From Pseudomonas nabeulensis (GTDB taxonomy: Bacteria > Pseudomonadota > Gammaproteobacteria > Pseudomonadales > Pseudomonadaceae): a stretch of DNA of 60,473 nt. The DNA is taken from assembly GCF_004682045.1 (NCBI RefSeq), contig NZ_QUZT01000040.1, positions 1-60,473 on the forward strand, given 5' to 3'. Under the pieces are notes generated by a model. It did not search any database and was not told the origin of the DNA. It was given only the letters and a program-made list of their open reading frames with translations. Shown here piece by piece: positions 25,710 to 35,466 of this stretch (position 1 is its first letter; each line of letters starts with the position of its first letter). A program made the translations under genes and the position numbers.

Positions 25710-27320
25710 TCACCCAACATCCAACAACCGTCCCGGAATATCCGCCAACAAGCTCCGCGTATAGTCACTCCCCGGCGCCGTAAAGATCTGCTCACACGCC
25801 CCCTGCTCCACCACCTTGCCCCCGCGCATCACCACCACATGGTCGGAAATCTGCCGCACCACCGCCAGATCATGGGAGATAAACAGGTAGCTCAACCCCA
25901 AGCGCGCCTGCAAATCCGCGAGTAGCTTCAAGATCTGCCCCTGGATCGACGCATCCAGCGCCGACAACGGCTCATCCAACACCAATAACTGCGGCTCCAA
26001 CGCCAACGCCCGGGCAATCGCCACGCGCTGGCGTTGCCCGCCGGATAACGCCACCGGCTGGCTGCCCAGCAACCGCGCCGGCAATTCCACTTGTTCCAGC
26101 AAGGTCGCCGCGCGCTGCTTGCGCCACGCCGGGTCGCCAATATCGAATGCCTGCAAGGGCTCGCTGATGATCTGCTCCAGGCTCAACCGTGGATTCAGCG
26201 ACGCATAGGGGTTCTGATACACCACCTGGATCCGCCGCCGCAGCGCCAGCCAGTCACGCCGCGAAACCCGGCTGATGTCTTGCCCGTCAAACAGCACACT
26301 GCCGCTGTCCAACCGCTCCAACCCCAGGATCAACCGCGCCGTGGTGGACTTGCCCGAGCCCGACTCGCCCACCAGGCTGGTGGTGCCATGGCGCGGCAGA
26401 TGAAACGACACATCGTCCACCGCCAGCGATGTCGAATGACGCCACGTGGAAAAGTCCTTGCGTAGACCTTGAACGGTCAGCAGCGGTGTTTTATCCGACG
26501 CAACCACACTCGTGGACCGCCGCTGTTGCACCAACAGGCTCGGCGCGGCCTCCAGCAATTGCCGGGTGTAGGCATGCTGCGGTGCTTCAAACACACGCCG
26601 CGCGGCACCGGTTTCGACAATCCGCCCCTGGTGCATCACCAGCAACCGATCCGCCCGGTCCAGTGCCACGCCCAAGTCATGGGTGATCAACAACACCGCC
26701 GTGCCGCGCTCACGGGCCAGGGTTTGCAGGCGGTCGAGGATCTGCCGCTGTACGCCCACATCCAATGCGCTGGTGGGTTCGTCGGCGATCACCAGCGGTG
26801 GGTCGTTGGCCAAGGCGATGGCGATCAACACCCGTTGGCGCATGCCGCCGGAGAGTTGATGAGGAAAGCCACGCGCAATCCGTTCAGCGTCTAGCAAGCC
26901 GACTTCCCGCAGCAGTTCCAGGCTGCGCTGACGCGCCAATACCTTGGGTACGCCGTGCAGGGTCAGCGCTTCCACCAACTGCTGGCCGATACGTTTCACC
27001 GGGTCCAGGGACAACGCTGGGTCCTGGGGCACAAAACCCACGCTGCGCCCGCGAATGCTTTGCCATTGGCGCTCGCTGGCGCTGGTCAGCTCCTGCTCCG
27101 CCAGACGAATACTGCCGGACTCAATCTGCGCATTGCCCGCCAGCAACCCCACCAACGCCGCAGCGGTGGTGGATTTACCCGAACCGGACTCGCCGACAAT
27201 CGCCAGGATCTCCCCGGCCTTGAGCTGAAAGTCGATCCCCGCCACCCCTTCCGTGCGCCCGTCGCGACCGTGATAGGCAATGCGCAAGTCGCGCACCTCC
27301 AACAACATCTGTTCGGTCAT
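25710..27320 (-). CDS. Dpp/Opp-type ABC transporter, fused double ATPase
   Basis: A 536-residue protein made of two complete ATPase domains (DppD-DppF fusion). Domain 1 (about 1-255) has Walker A GESGSGKSTT, signature LSGGMRQR and Walker B VIADEPTSALD. Domain 2 (about 275-536) has GESGSGKSTT, LSGGQRQR and VLDEPLSALD. It powers the two permeases encoded upstream. The ATG at 27320 overlaps the permease stop (ATGA); the 95 codons of open frame before it are not part of the family. It is the last gene of the minus-strand operon. Confidence 0.9.
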   Translation of the reverse strand: MTEQMLLEVRDLRIAYHGRDGRTEGVAGIDFQLKAGEILAIVGESGSGKSTTAAALVGLLAGNAQIESGSIRLAEQELTSASERQWQSIRGRSVGFVPQDPALSLDPVKRIGQQLVEALTLHGVPKVLARQRSLELLREVGLLDAERIARGFPHQLSGGMRQRVLIAIALANDPPLVIADEPTSALDVGVQRQILDRLQTLARERGTAVLLITHDLGVALDRADRLLVMHQGRIVETGAARRVFEAPQHAYTRQLLEAAPSLLVQQRRSTSVVASDKTPLLTVQGLRKDFSTWRHSTSLAVDDVSFHLPRHGTTSLVGESGSGKSTTARLILGLERLDSGSVLFDGQDISRVSRRDWLALRRRIQVVYQNPYASLNPRLSLEQIISEPLQAFDIGDPAWRKQRAATLLEQVELPARLLGSQPVALSGGQRQRVAIARALALEPQLLVLDEPLSALDASIQGQILKLLADLQARLGLSYLFISHDLAVVRQISDHVVVMRGGKVVEQGACEQIFTAPGSDYTRSLLADIPGRLLDVG

Positions 27321-28171
27321 CGTGTACCCCCTTGATCCTGCTGCAACGCCCGCGCCAGTTGGTTGGCCGACACCACCACCGCTGCCACCACCAGGCCCGG
27401 CAGGCTGGTGTACCACCAGGCGGAAATCATGTAATTGCGCCCCTCGGCCACCAGCAAGCCCCATTCCGGTTGCGGCGGCGGCGCGCCGAAGCCCAGAAAG
27501 CTCAAGGCCGATACCGACAGCACCGCACTGCCGAACTCCAACGCCGCCAAGGCTAATACCGGCGCGCTGGCATGGGGCAGGATATGCCGCAGGATAATCG
27601 TCCACGGCCCCACGCCGCAGGCCGATGCAGCTTCGACAAAGGTGCTGGCGCGCCAGCGCAGCACTTCACCGCGCACCAGGCGGGCGAAGGTCGCCACTGA
27701 CGACAAGCCCACCGCCAAGGCGATATTCACCGTGCCAAACCCCAGCACCGTGATCACCGCCATCGCCAGCAACAGCGCGGGGATCGCCATCAGCACTTCC
27801 ACGCAACGCATCAACACGGCATCCACCCAGCCGCCGAAAAACCCCGCCAGCACCCCCAGCACAATGCCGCTGAACAACGCGATCAACACCGCCAGCAAGG
27901 TGGCGCGCAACGATAAACCCGCGCCGTATACGGTGCGGCTATAGAGATCGCGGCCCAGGTGATCGGTGCCAAACCAGTGCGCCGTCGAAGGGCTTTGCAA
28001 CGCGTTGGCCGGCACGCCAAGCAAGGGATCGAAATGCGTAAACAACTGCGGCCACAGCGCCCAGCCGAGCACCAGCAACAACACGATTACCCCCAGCGGC
28101 AACAGTGGGCGGCGGCGCAGCACGCTGAAATGGCGTGGCCGTGGCAACACGGCAGTCAATACAAGGCTCAT
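27317..28171 (-). CDS. Dpp-type ABC transporter permease (DppC-like)
   Basis: A 284-residue inner membrane permease. An N-terminal cytoplasmic stretch, then a first helix (RPLLPLGVIVLLLVLGWALW), the DppC-type motif (HWFGTDHLGRDLYSRTVYGAGLSLRATLL) and an EAA loop (VRGEVLRWRASTFVEAASACGVGPWTIILRHILPHA). It pairs with the DppB-like permease to form the channel for peptides, nickel chelates or other small solutes. The ATG overlaps the previous stop. Confidence 0.9.
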   Translation of the reverse strand: MSLVLTAVLPRPRHFSVLRRRPLLPLGVIVLLLVLGWALWPQLFTHFDPLLGVPANALQSPSTAHWFGTDHLGRDLYSRTVYGAGLSLRATLLAVLIALFSGIVLGVLAGFFGGWVDAVLMRCVEVLMAIPALLLAMAVITVLGFGTVNIALAVGLSSVATFARLVRGEVLRWRASTFVEAASACGVGPWTIILRHILPHASAPVLALAALEFGSAVLSVSALSFLGFGAPPPQPEWGLLVAEGRNYMISAWWYTSLPGLVVAAVVVSANQLARALQQDQGGTR

Positions 28172-29118
28172 CGGGCACCTGCGCGAATACGTGGATCGAG
28201 TAACGGATACAGCAGGTCCACCAGCAGGTTGACGCTGATAAAAATCAGCGCCGCCAACACCACCACGCCCTGCACCACCGGAATGTCCTGGCTGCTCACC
28301 GCGCCTTGGGCCAGACGGCCAATGCCTTCGCGGGAGAACACGGTTTCAGTCACCACGGAGCCCGCCAGCAACGACCCCACGATCACCCCGCTCAGGCTGA
28401 GGATCGGGATCACCGCGTTATGCAGCACATGGGTCAACAGCACCCGCAACGGGCTCAACCCCTTGGCGCGCAAGGCGTCCACAAACGGTAGGCGCGAGGT
28501 GGCGGCCAACGAGCGCGCCAATACCTGGGCGATCACGGCGCTGGTGGGGATCGCCAAGGTCAGCGTCGGCAGTACCAGCGAGGCCAGCCCTTGATTACCC
28601 ATGGCTGGGAACCAGTGCCAGCCAAAGGAAAACCACTGCAACAGCAACAGCCCCACCCAGAACGTCGGTAACGACACCGCCACCGCCGGCAAGCCAAGCA
28701 ACAGGTCTCGCAGCCAGCGCTGGCGGGTCAGGCTGGCCACCAACGCGAGCCCCACACCGAGTACCAGCGACACCACCAACGACACCAGCGCGAGTGCTGC
28801 GGTCTTCGGCAATGCCTCGGCCAGCGATGCCGACACCGGCTGGCCACTCTGGATCGAGTGACCAAAATCCAGCTGCACCGCGTGCCACAACGCAATGCCG
28901 TACTGCACCGCCAGCGGCTCATCCAGATGGTATTGCGCCCGCAACTCAGCCACTTGTTGCAGGTTGACCGAGGTCTGCTCGCCGCTCTGGTTAAGCATGA
29001 TGCTCACCGGGTCGCTGGGCAGCGCATACAGAATCACAAACGACACACTGAACGCCGCCCACAACACCAGCAACGCCTGGCCGCCCCGGGCCAACAGGTA
29101 GAACGCCGCGCCCTTCAT
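28168..29118 (-). CDS. Dpp-type ABC transporter permease (DppB-like)
   Basis: A 316-residue permease: first helix LLARGGQALLVLWAAFSVSFVILYALPSDP, then LDEPLAVQYGIALWHAVQLDFGHSIQSGQPVSASLAEALPKT, typical of DppB, and an EAA loop (VDALRAKGLSPLRVLLTHVLHNAVIPIL). It forms the channel with the DppC-like protein. Its ATG overlaps the binding protein stop (ATGA at 29115-29118). Confidence 0.9.
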   Translation of the reverse strand: MKGAAFYLLARGGQALLVLWAAFSVSFVILYALPSDPVSIMLNQSGEQTSVNLQQVAELRAQYHLDEPLAVQYGIALWHAVQLDFGHSIQSGQPVSASLAEALPKTAALALVSLVVSLVLGVGLALVASLTRQRWLRDLLLGLPAVAVSLPTFWVGLLLLQWFSFGWHWFPAMGNQGLASLVLPTLTLAIPTSAVIAQVLARSLAATSRLPFVDALRAKGLSPLRVLLTHVLHNAVIPILSLSGVIVGSLLAGSVVTETVFSREGIGRLAQGAVSSQDIPVVQGVVVLAALIFISVNLLVDLLYPLLDPRIRAGAR

Positions 29119-30689
29119 GGCTGCAACCAGGTGTCGAAGAACTGCAACCGCGACGACGCCTCATAGTGCAGGCCCTGGACGTTCTTGCCGTGGGCCAGCA
29201 CGGTCGCCAGTTCCACGAGAGCAATTGCATGACCGTCGCGCAACAACAACTCACTGGCCTGGTCGATCAGCACTTGGCGCTTGGCGGTGTCGAGGGTCTC
29301 GGAAGACTCGCGCAACAAGCGGTCCACCTCACTCGGCTCACGCTTGTTGATGTTATAGCCCTCGGCGTAATACACCGTGCGCAACACATCCGGATCGGCG
29401 CGGGTCAGGTTGAGAAAGCGCACGCTGAAATCTCCCGCCGCCTGGATCGCCGTGACCTGGCTGATGGTGGATTTATTCAGCTGGAAATCCACGCCCACGC
29501 CTTTCAACTGCTGCTGCACCAGCTCCAGGATCGGCGTCTGCTGCCAATAATCCAGGCGAAACGACAGGCGCTGGCCGTCCTTGACCCGCACCCCATCGGC
29601 GCCCACTTGCCAGCCGGCCTCGTCGAGTAACTGACGTGCGCCCTCCGGATCGTAGGCCAACAACCCGGAAAAATCGCGGTACAGCGGCGTGCTGGTCGCG
29701 AGCAACGCAGTCGCCGGTTTTTGATAGCGCGAAATGATGCGCTGCAACTCGGCACGATCAATCGCCTTGCTCAAGGCCTGACGCACCTTCACATCGGCAA
29801 ACAGCGGCGTCGATTCGTTGAGCGCCAGGTTGAACACCACACCGGGGTTGGCGCGGGTCAACAACACCAGCCCCTGGCCCTCGATGCTCGGTTCATCCTG
29901 GGGCGCCACGCTGGTGTTCACCTCGATCTGCCCGGAAGCCAGGCTGCCCAGGCGCACGCCGGATTCGGGGATGATCAGGAAGTCGATACCGTCCAGCCAG
30001 GCCTTGCCCTTGTGCGCCGCCAGGGATGAGCCCCAGGCGTAATCGTCACGCCGTACCAGCGAGACTTTTTGGTTATGCACGAAAGACTTGAGCACAAAGG
30101 GACCGGAGCCGACCAACTGGCCCTGGCAGCGGTCCGCCGAGGGCAGCGCCAGGTTGGCCGGTGACAGCAGCCCCAGCGTCATGGTCGAGGTGGCTTGCAG
30201 GAATTGCGCATTGGGTTGTTCGAATTCAACTACCACGGTGTGACTGTCCGGCGTCTCGATGCTTTTGAGTCCCGCCAAGTAAGTCGAGCCTAAAATCGAG
30301 CGTGCGCCCAGCGCCACAATGGCTTGCAGATTGGCCTTCACCGCCGCCGCATCCACCGCTGCACCGTCGCTGAATGTCGCGCCCTGGCGCAGCACGAAAG
30401 TGAAACGCCGCGAATCGGCGTCCACCTCCCAGCGCTCGGCCAGCCACGGCACGATATCGCCGCTGACCGGGTCTTGATCGGTCAGCGAGTCCACCAATTG
30501 CCGCCCCACATTCAGCGCCGTGTTATTGCCCGCTTGCTGCGGGTCGACACACTGCGGGTCGCCGTCCAACGCCACGCGCAAGGTGCCGCCGCTTTGTGGC
30601 TTGCCGGGTTCCACCTGGGTGGCTTTATCGGGGGGCCCGCCGCAGGCTGCCAGCAGCAACGCCAGCATGGCGACTGAAAGCTGCTTCAT
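29115..30689 (-). CDS. Family 5 solute-binding lipoprotein (DppA/OppA-like)
   Basis: A 524-residue binding protein with lipobox LLAAC at about residues 12-16, so it is anchored at the inner membrane facing the periplasm. Family 5 features include GGTLRVALDGDPQCVDPQ, WEVDADSRRFTFVLRQGATFSDG and VRQALSKAIDR. It feeds the DppBC-type channel encoded downstream. Genes upstream encode a flavin monooxygenase and a TonB receptor, so the ligand may be an organosulfur compound, opine or chelate rather than a plain peptide. The ATG overlaps the monooxygenase stop. Confidence 0.9.
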   Translation of the reverse strand: MKQLSVAMLALLLAACGGPPDKATQVEPGKPQSGGTLRVALDGDPQCVDPQQAGNNTALNVGRQLVDSLTDQDPVSGDIVPWLAERWEVDADSRRFTFVLRQGATFSDGAAVDAAAVKANLQAIVALGARSILGSTYLAGLKSIETPDSHTVVVEFEQPNAQFLQATSTMTLGLLSPANLALPSADRCQGQLVGSGPFVLKSFVHNQKVSLVRRDDYAWGSSLAAHKGKAWLDGIDFLIIPESGVRLGSLASGQIEVNTSVAPQDEPSIEGQGLVLLTRANPGVVFNLALNESTPLFADVKVRQALSKAIDRAELQRIISRYQKPATALLATSTPLYRDFSGLLAYDPEGARQLLDEAGWQVGADGVRVKDGQRLSFRLDYWQQTPILELVQQQLKGVGVDFQLNKSTISQVTAIQAAGDFSVRFLNLTRADPDVLRTVYYAEGYNINKREPSEVDRLLRESSETLDTAKRQVLIDQASELLLRDGHAIALVELATVLAHGKNVQGLHYEASSRLQFFDTWLQP

Positions 30690-32029
30690 GCCTGCGCTCC
30701 CTGATGACGGTTGGCGATATACGGCAGACCGAGGTTCTCGCGCAGGGTCTGGCCCTGATATTCCGTGCGGAACAAGCCCCGGCGTTGCAGCTCCGGCACC
30801 ACGCCATCGGCAAAGTCGGCGATGCCTTGATGCAGCCCGGAGAACATCACGTTAAAGCCATCGGCAGCGCCGCTTTCGAACCATTCCTGGAAGTCATCCG
30901 CCACGCTCTCAGGCGTGCCGATGAGGATGCGATGGCCACCGGCGGTGAGTTTGTTGAACAACTCACGCACCGTCGGGCGCTCGCGGCGGATCAGGTCGAA
31001 CACCAGTTTCTGGCGGCTCTTGTGGGTGTTGGTGTCGAACTGCTCCGGCGGCAACGGCACCTGGGAATCAAACGGCAGCTCCGACAAATCAAACCCCAGG
31101 CTGGTAAAGCGCGAGATGGAACTGAGGAAGGCCTTGGGGTCTTGCAGTTCCTGCAACTGATCGTATTTGGCCTGCGCCTCGGCCTGGGTGCGGCCGATCA
31201 CGGTCGAGACGCCCGGCAGCACTTTGAGGTGTTCAGGGTTGCGCCCCAACGCCGCGGCGGTCTGCTTGATCTCCTGATAGAACGCCAAACCCTGCTCCAC
31301 CGTGTGCTGCGCGGTGAAGATCAACTCCCCGGCCCGCGCCGCCAAACGTCGACCGGCGTCGGAAGACCCGGCCTGTGCGATCACCGGGTAGCCCTGTACC
31401 GGGCGCGAAGCGTTGAGCGGGCCTTGCACCTGGAAGTGTTTGCCGTGGTGGTTGAGCACATGCAGCTTGTCGGTATCCAGCCACTGCCCGCTGGCCTTGT
31501 CCTGGATAAACGCATCGTCGGCCCAGCTGTCCCACAGGCCGGTGACCACGTCGTAGAACTCTTCGGCGCGCTCGTACCGGTCGGCGTGCTGGATATGGTC
31601 GTCGCGGTTGAAGTTCTCGCCGCCGCCCAACGAGGTGACCAAGTTCCAGCCCACCCGCCCGCCGCTCAGGTGGTCGATATTGGCAAACTTGCGCGCAATG
31701 TTGTACGGCTCGTTGTAGGTGGTGCTGGCGGTGGCGATCAGGCCGATATGCCGCGTGGCCAGGGCCAGCGCCGGCAGCAGCACCAGCGGGTCCCAGCGCA
31801 CACTGTTGGGGCCACGGGCCAGGGCCAGCGGGTCGAGGTCGACATTCACCGAGTCGTTGAAGAACAGCGCATGAAAGCGCGCCGCCTCGAGTTTTTCGGC
31901 GATCCAGCGGTAGTGTTCGAAGTCGCGGAACGAATCCGTGGCCGCACTCGGGTGGCGCCACGCCGAGCCCATGATGCCCGCACTGGGGATGAAGGCGCCG
32001 AGCAGGATTTGGCGGTCGTGTTGGCTCAT
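30686..32029 (-). CDS. LLM-class flavin monooxygenase (NtaA/SnaA/DszA family)
   Basis: A 447-residue FMNH2-dependent monooxygenase. The family pattern is clear: LLGAFIPSAGIMGSAWRHP, EKLEAARFHALFFND, GPNSVRWDPLVLLPALALATRHIGLIATASTTYNEPYNIARKFANIDHLSGGRVGWNLVTS and PVIAQAGSSDAGRRLAARAGELIFT. Relatives attack nitrilotriacetate, EDTA and sulfones. They need reduced flavin from a separate reductase; none is encoded nearby, so a general one must serve. With the SsuA-like binding protein two genes upstream, desulfonation or cleavage of an organosulfur compound is a fair guess. Start at 32029 has GAGGA upstream. Confidence 0.88.
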   Translation of the reverse strand: MSQHDRQILLGAFIPSAGIMGSAWRHPSAATDSFRDFEHYRWIAEKLEAARFHALFFNDSVNVDLDPLALARGPNSVRWDPLVLLPALALATRHIGLIATASTTYNEPYNIARKFANIDHLSGGRVGWNLVTSLGGGENFNRDDHIQHADRYERAEEFYDVVTGLWDSWADDAFIQDKASGQWLDTDKLHVLNHHGKHFQVQGPLNASRPVQGYPVIAQAGSSDAGRRLAARAGELIFTAQHTVEQGLAFYQEIKQTAAALGRNPEHLKVLPGVSTVIGRTQAEAQAKYDQLQELQDPKAFLSSISRFTSLGFDLSELPFDSQVPLPPEQFDTNTHKSRQKLVFDLIRRERPTVRELFNKLTAGGHRILIGTPESVADDFQEWFESGAADGFNVMFSGLHQGIADFADGVVPELQRRGLFRTEYQGQTLRENLGLPYIANRHQGAQA

Positions 32030-32042
32030 GTCGCAGTCCTCA

Positions 32043-34487
32043 TCAGAAGTTGTAGGTGGCGCGGGTGTACCAGAACGCGCCGTAGGGATCGAACGGCGAG
32101 ATGCTGCCGAACTTCGGAAAACCGTTGATATCGCCCTGGGGAAACGCGTTGTTGTCGGCACGCACGTTGAGGATGTTGTTGCCGCCCACCGCCAGGTTGA
32201 GGTTCTTGGTGAAGTTGTAGGCCACCTCCAGGTCGGTCAGCCATTTGGCGCCGTAGGTCACGTCGTAGGCGGGGTTGGCGTCGCGGGCGATGACCTTGTC
32301 GTAGCGCGTCAGGCCGGCGTTGACGTCGAAGTTGTCGACCTTCCAGTTGGCGCTGAGGATCAGCTTGGTCTTGGGGTTGGCCACGGTCAGGTAACCCTGG
32401 GCCACGCGGTCGAACAGCACCAGGTTGCTGCCGGCGGCAGTGAGGGATGCGGGCGTCGACTTGATGCTGTCGATGGTGGTTTTGTTGTAGTTGGCGGCCA
32501 CGCCGTATTTGACGGTGCCAAAGGCGCCGTAGTCGACGCGGTAATCGGTCACCAGGTCGATACCACGGGTGGTGGTGTCGGCGGCGTTGGTGAAGTACTT
32601 CACCCGATAGCCGGGACGGTAGCCGTTGGCTTGCAGGATCTGGTCAACCCCGGTGCCATACAGGAAGCCGGTCTGGGCAATGCGGTCGCGAATCTCGATC
32701 TGGTAGGCATCGAGGGTCACGTTGGCTTCCGGCAGCGGCTTCCAGGCAAAGCCGACGCTGATATTGCGTGACTTCTCCGGCTTGAGCGCCTCGGCGCCGA
32801 GGGCCTGGCCCAGCACGGAATCCACCCGCACCGACTTGGCCTCGACGAACTGCGCCACGCCGTTGACCGAGGTGTACTGGTTGGCGGTTTGCGCATACAC
32901 CGATTGCGACAGCGACGGCGCCCGGAAGCCATTGCTCAAGGTGCCGCGCAGGGCGAATTCCGGGGTCAGGTCGTAGCGCAGCGAGAGCTTGCCGCTGCGG
33001 GTGTTGCCGGAATCGTCATCGTAATGTTCGAAGCGCCCGGCCACACCGACATAGAGTTTTTCCGTTGGGTTGACGCCCACATCCACATAGCTGGCGTAGC
33101 TGTTGCGACTGGCCTGGCCTTCGTCTTCCGGGGTCAGGGTGATCGCGCCCTGGGCCCCCACTGCGCCCGGTTGCCCGGCCAGCGGACCGCTGGGGTAGAC
33201 GTAGCCGCCGTTGATATACGACAGCGGGTTGCCGGACTCGGTCTTGTAGCGTTCGTGCCGGTGTTCAAGGCCGCCGGAGACTTGCAGCGGCTTGCTCAGG
33301 CCCACGTCGAAGGCGCGGGTCAGGTCGAGGTTGTTGGTCCACTGGTCGAAGTAGTTGGTGTAGGTGGTGAAATGGGTCGGGCTCGACGGGCCTAGCGACG
33401 CGTTGAGGGTTTCGTCGGCACCGGCCACGCCTTTGTCGCGGCCGAAGGTCGAACTTAAGTCCCAGTTCCATTCGGCGACCTTGCCCTTGCCGCCGGCCGC
33501 CACCTGGTAGTCGGTTTCGCGCAGGGTGTAGAACGGCGCGGTGCCGTCGGGGTAGATCGACGGGATGATGTTGGTGGAGTTGGGCCGGCGGTAGTTCTGC
33601 CCGCCCCGCGCATCGCGGTTGCTGAGGGTGGAGAACGAATACAGGGTCACATCGTCCAGCGGCAGTTCGGCGTTGTAGGCGACGTTGATCGCCTTGATTT
33701 TCGGCAGGCCGTTCTTCTGCACGTCTTTGTCGTTGGCCTCGCGCGGGTCGGCGGAACCGTCGGGCTGGCGGTAGTAGAACGCACCGGTGGCGTCCCGCGC
33801 ACGCACGGCGGTCTGCTGGGACTTGGCGTCGAGGGACAGGTTGAAGAAACCGTCGTTGGGCAGCGCGAAACCACTGTTCAGCGTCTGGCGAATCGTGCCG
33901 CCGTCGCCCTTGGTGTATTCGCCATAGGAGGTGCTGACCGAACCGCCGTTGTCGCTCTGCTTGAGGATGATATTGATCACCCCGGCAATCGCATCCGAGC
34001 CGTATTGCGCCGACGCGCCGTCGCGCAGTACTTCGATATGGTCGATGGCGCTGACCGGGATCATGTCCAGGTCCACCGGGTTGGTGCCGTAGGCCGCGGT
34101 GGAATCGAGGTTGATCACCGCACTGTTGTGACGGCGCTTGCCGTTGACCAATACCAGCACGTTGGAGCCGTTGAGGCCACGCAGGCTGTAAGGTCGGGCG
34201 ATGCTGTCGTTGGACGAGCCGGACGGGCGCTGGGCAAACGACGGCAAGGTTTTCTGCAAGGCGGCGCGCAGGCTGCTGTCGCCGGTCTTTTCCAGTTGCT
34301 GGGCGCTGATCACATCAATCGGCGCCGGGCTGCTGGTGACGGTGCGCGCCTCGCTGCCGCGGGAACCGGTGACGATCACCGTGTCGAGGGTGTCATCGGT
34401 GGTGGCGGCATAAGCCGGCAGCATGGAGAAACCGGCGAACATCAAGGGTGCGAGGTGCAGGGTGGAACGGTAGGCAGTGAGTTTCAT
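32043..34487 (-). CDS. TonB-dependent outer membrane receptor
   Basis: An 814-residue receptor with signal peptide (LMFAGFSMLPAYAA), TonB-box zone (DTVIVTGSRGSEA), plug motifs (SNVLVLVNGKRRHNSA, IEVLRDGASAQYGSDAIAGVINIILKQ) and a barrel ending in Phe (YTRATYNF). The plug is close to that of the receptor at 12876-15269, so the two are paralogues with different barrels. It lies 6 bp after the SsuA-like binding protein gene and 13 bp before the flavin monooxygenase gene, and so brings the operon's substrate across the outer membrane. Confidence 0.9.
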   Translation of the reverse strand: MKLTAYRSTLHLAPLMFAGFSMLPAYAATTDDTLDTVIVTGSRGSEARTVTSSPAPIDVISAQQLEKTGDSSLRAALQKTLPSFAQRPSGSSNDSIARPYSLRGLNGSNVLVLVNGKRRHNSAVINLDSTAAYGTNPVDLDMIPVSAIDHIEVLRDGASAQYGSDAIAGVINIILKQSDNGGSVSTSYGEYTKGDGGTIRQTLNSGFALPNDGFFNLSLDAKSQQTAVRARDATGAFYYRQPDGSADPREANDKDVQKNGLPKIKAINVAYNAELPLDDVTLYSFSTLSNRDARGGQNYRRPNSTNIIPSIYPDGTAPFYTLRETDYQVAAGGKGKVAEWNWDLSSTFGRDKGVAGADETLNASLGPSSPTHFTTYTNYFDQWTNNLDLTRAFDVGLSKPLQVSGGLEHRHERYKTESGNPLSYINGGYVYPSGPLAGQPGAVGAQGAITLTPEDEGQASRNSYASYVDVGVNPTEKLYVGVAGRFEHYDDDSGNTRSGKLSLRYDLTPEFALRGTLSNGFRAPSLSQSVYAQTANQYTSVNGVAQFVEAKSVRVDSVLGQALGAEALKPEKSRNISVGFAWKPLPEANVTLDAYQIEIRDRIAQTGFLYGTGVDQILQANGYRPGYRVKYFTNAADTTTRGIDLVTDYRVDYGAFGTVKYGVAANYNKTTIDSIKSTPASLTAAGSNLVLFDRVAQGYLTVANPKTKLILSANWKVDNFDVNAGLTRYDKVIARDANPAYDVTYGAKWLTDLEVAYNFTKNLNLAVGGNNILNVRADNNAFPQGDINGFPKFGSISPFDPYGAFWYTRATYNF

Positions 34488-34493
34488 GGCAGG

Positions 34494-35456
34494 TCAACTG
34501 TTCAGAATAGGGTTGAAGTCGTCGCGCCACAGCGGTCGGGCATCGACGCTCTGGCTGATCAAATGGTTGTGATAGAACAGGTCGGCCACCTGTTGCTGGG
34601 ACGTCATGGCGTCGGCATCGATGCCCAGCAGGCGGCCGGGGCGGCTGCGTTGCTGGAACTGGCGCAGGTACAAGGCGCGGTCGATGCCGGTCAGCGCTTC
34701 ACTGCGCTCGGCCCAGCGTTCGGGATGGGCGTTGACCCAGGCCCAGGTGGCTTGCTCACGCCGCAAGAAATCGCCTACCTGGCTGCGGCGTTGAGGGTTG
34801 GCCAATACCTGTTGCGTGGTCGCAATCACGTAGTTGCCGGAGTAGTACTGGCTGACATCCGCCAGCAGTTCGCCGTCCATTTGGCTGGTGGCTTGCAGGG
34901 CGCTGATGCCGCCGGTGGCGATGGCGTCCACATGGCCGTTGCGAAAAGCCGTCAACGCGTCCTGCATCGGCAGCGGCACCGCCTTGACATCGGCCAGTTT
35001 CAGGCCGTTTTGCGCGAGCATGTTCAACACGAAATAGTGGGTGTTGGTGGCGCGCACATAGCTGATGGTCTTGCCCTTGAGGTCCTGCACCGTGCGGATG
35101 CCGCTGGTTTTTTTCACCACCAGGCTGGTGTCGTTCCGGTCGCCCTGGTAGAGCGCCACCAATGCAATCGGCACCTTGGCGATGGAAGCGAAAATCGGCG
35201 GGATCTCGCTCATGAAGGCGTAGTCCAGATGGCCGCTGCTCAGCGCTTCCAGCACCAGGTTGCCGCCGCTGACGTCCACCCATTCCACCGGGTACGGCGT
35301 ATCGGCCTGGCCGGCGTCGGCGAGGAACGAGGCAGCGGTGCCCTTGTAGCGCCACACGCGCAGCGGTTCTGCCGCGTAGGCGTGTTGGCCCAGCAGGGAA
35401 CCGGCCGCGAGAACGCCACCGGCCAGCAGCAATTGCCGTCGGGAAAGACTGTGCAT
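34494..35456 (-). CDS. SsuA/TauA-like periplasmic binding protein
   Basis: A 320-residue binding protein with a twin-arginine-like signal (SRRQLLLAGGVLAAGSLL). The mature part follows the sulfonate/nitrate-binding pattern: PLRVWRYKGTAASFLADAG, VEWVDVSGGNLVLEALSSGHLDYAFMSEIPPIFA, VQDLKGKTISYVRATNTHYFVLNMLAQ. Such proteins normally serve an SsuBC/TauBC transporter, but no such permease or ATPase is in this operon; the nearby ABC is Dpp-type. It may work with a transporter encoded elsewhere. Start at 35456 chosen at the signal sequence. Confidence 0.83.
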   Translation of the reverse strand: MHSLSRRQLLLAGGVLAAGSLLGQHAYAAEPLRVWRYKGTAASFLADAGQADTPYPVEWVDVSGGNLVLEALSSGHLDYAFMSEIPPIFASIAKVPIALVALYQGDRNDTSLVVKKTSGIRTVQDLKGKTISYVRATNTHYFVLNMLAQNGLKLADVKAVPLPMQDALTAFRNGHVDAIATGGISALQATSQMDGELLADVSQYYSGNYVIATTQQVLANPQRRSQVGDFLRREQATWAWVNAHPERWAERSEALTGIDRALYLRQFQQRSRPGRLLGIDADAMTSQQQVADLFYHNHLISQSVDARPLWRDDFNPILNS

Positions 35457-35466
35457 GGCGGGCGCC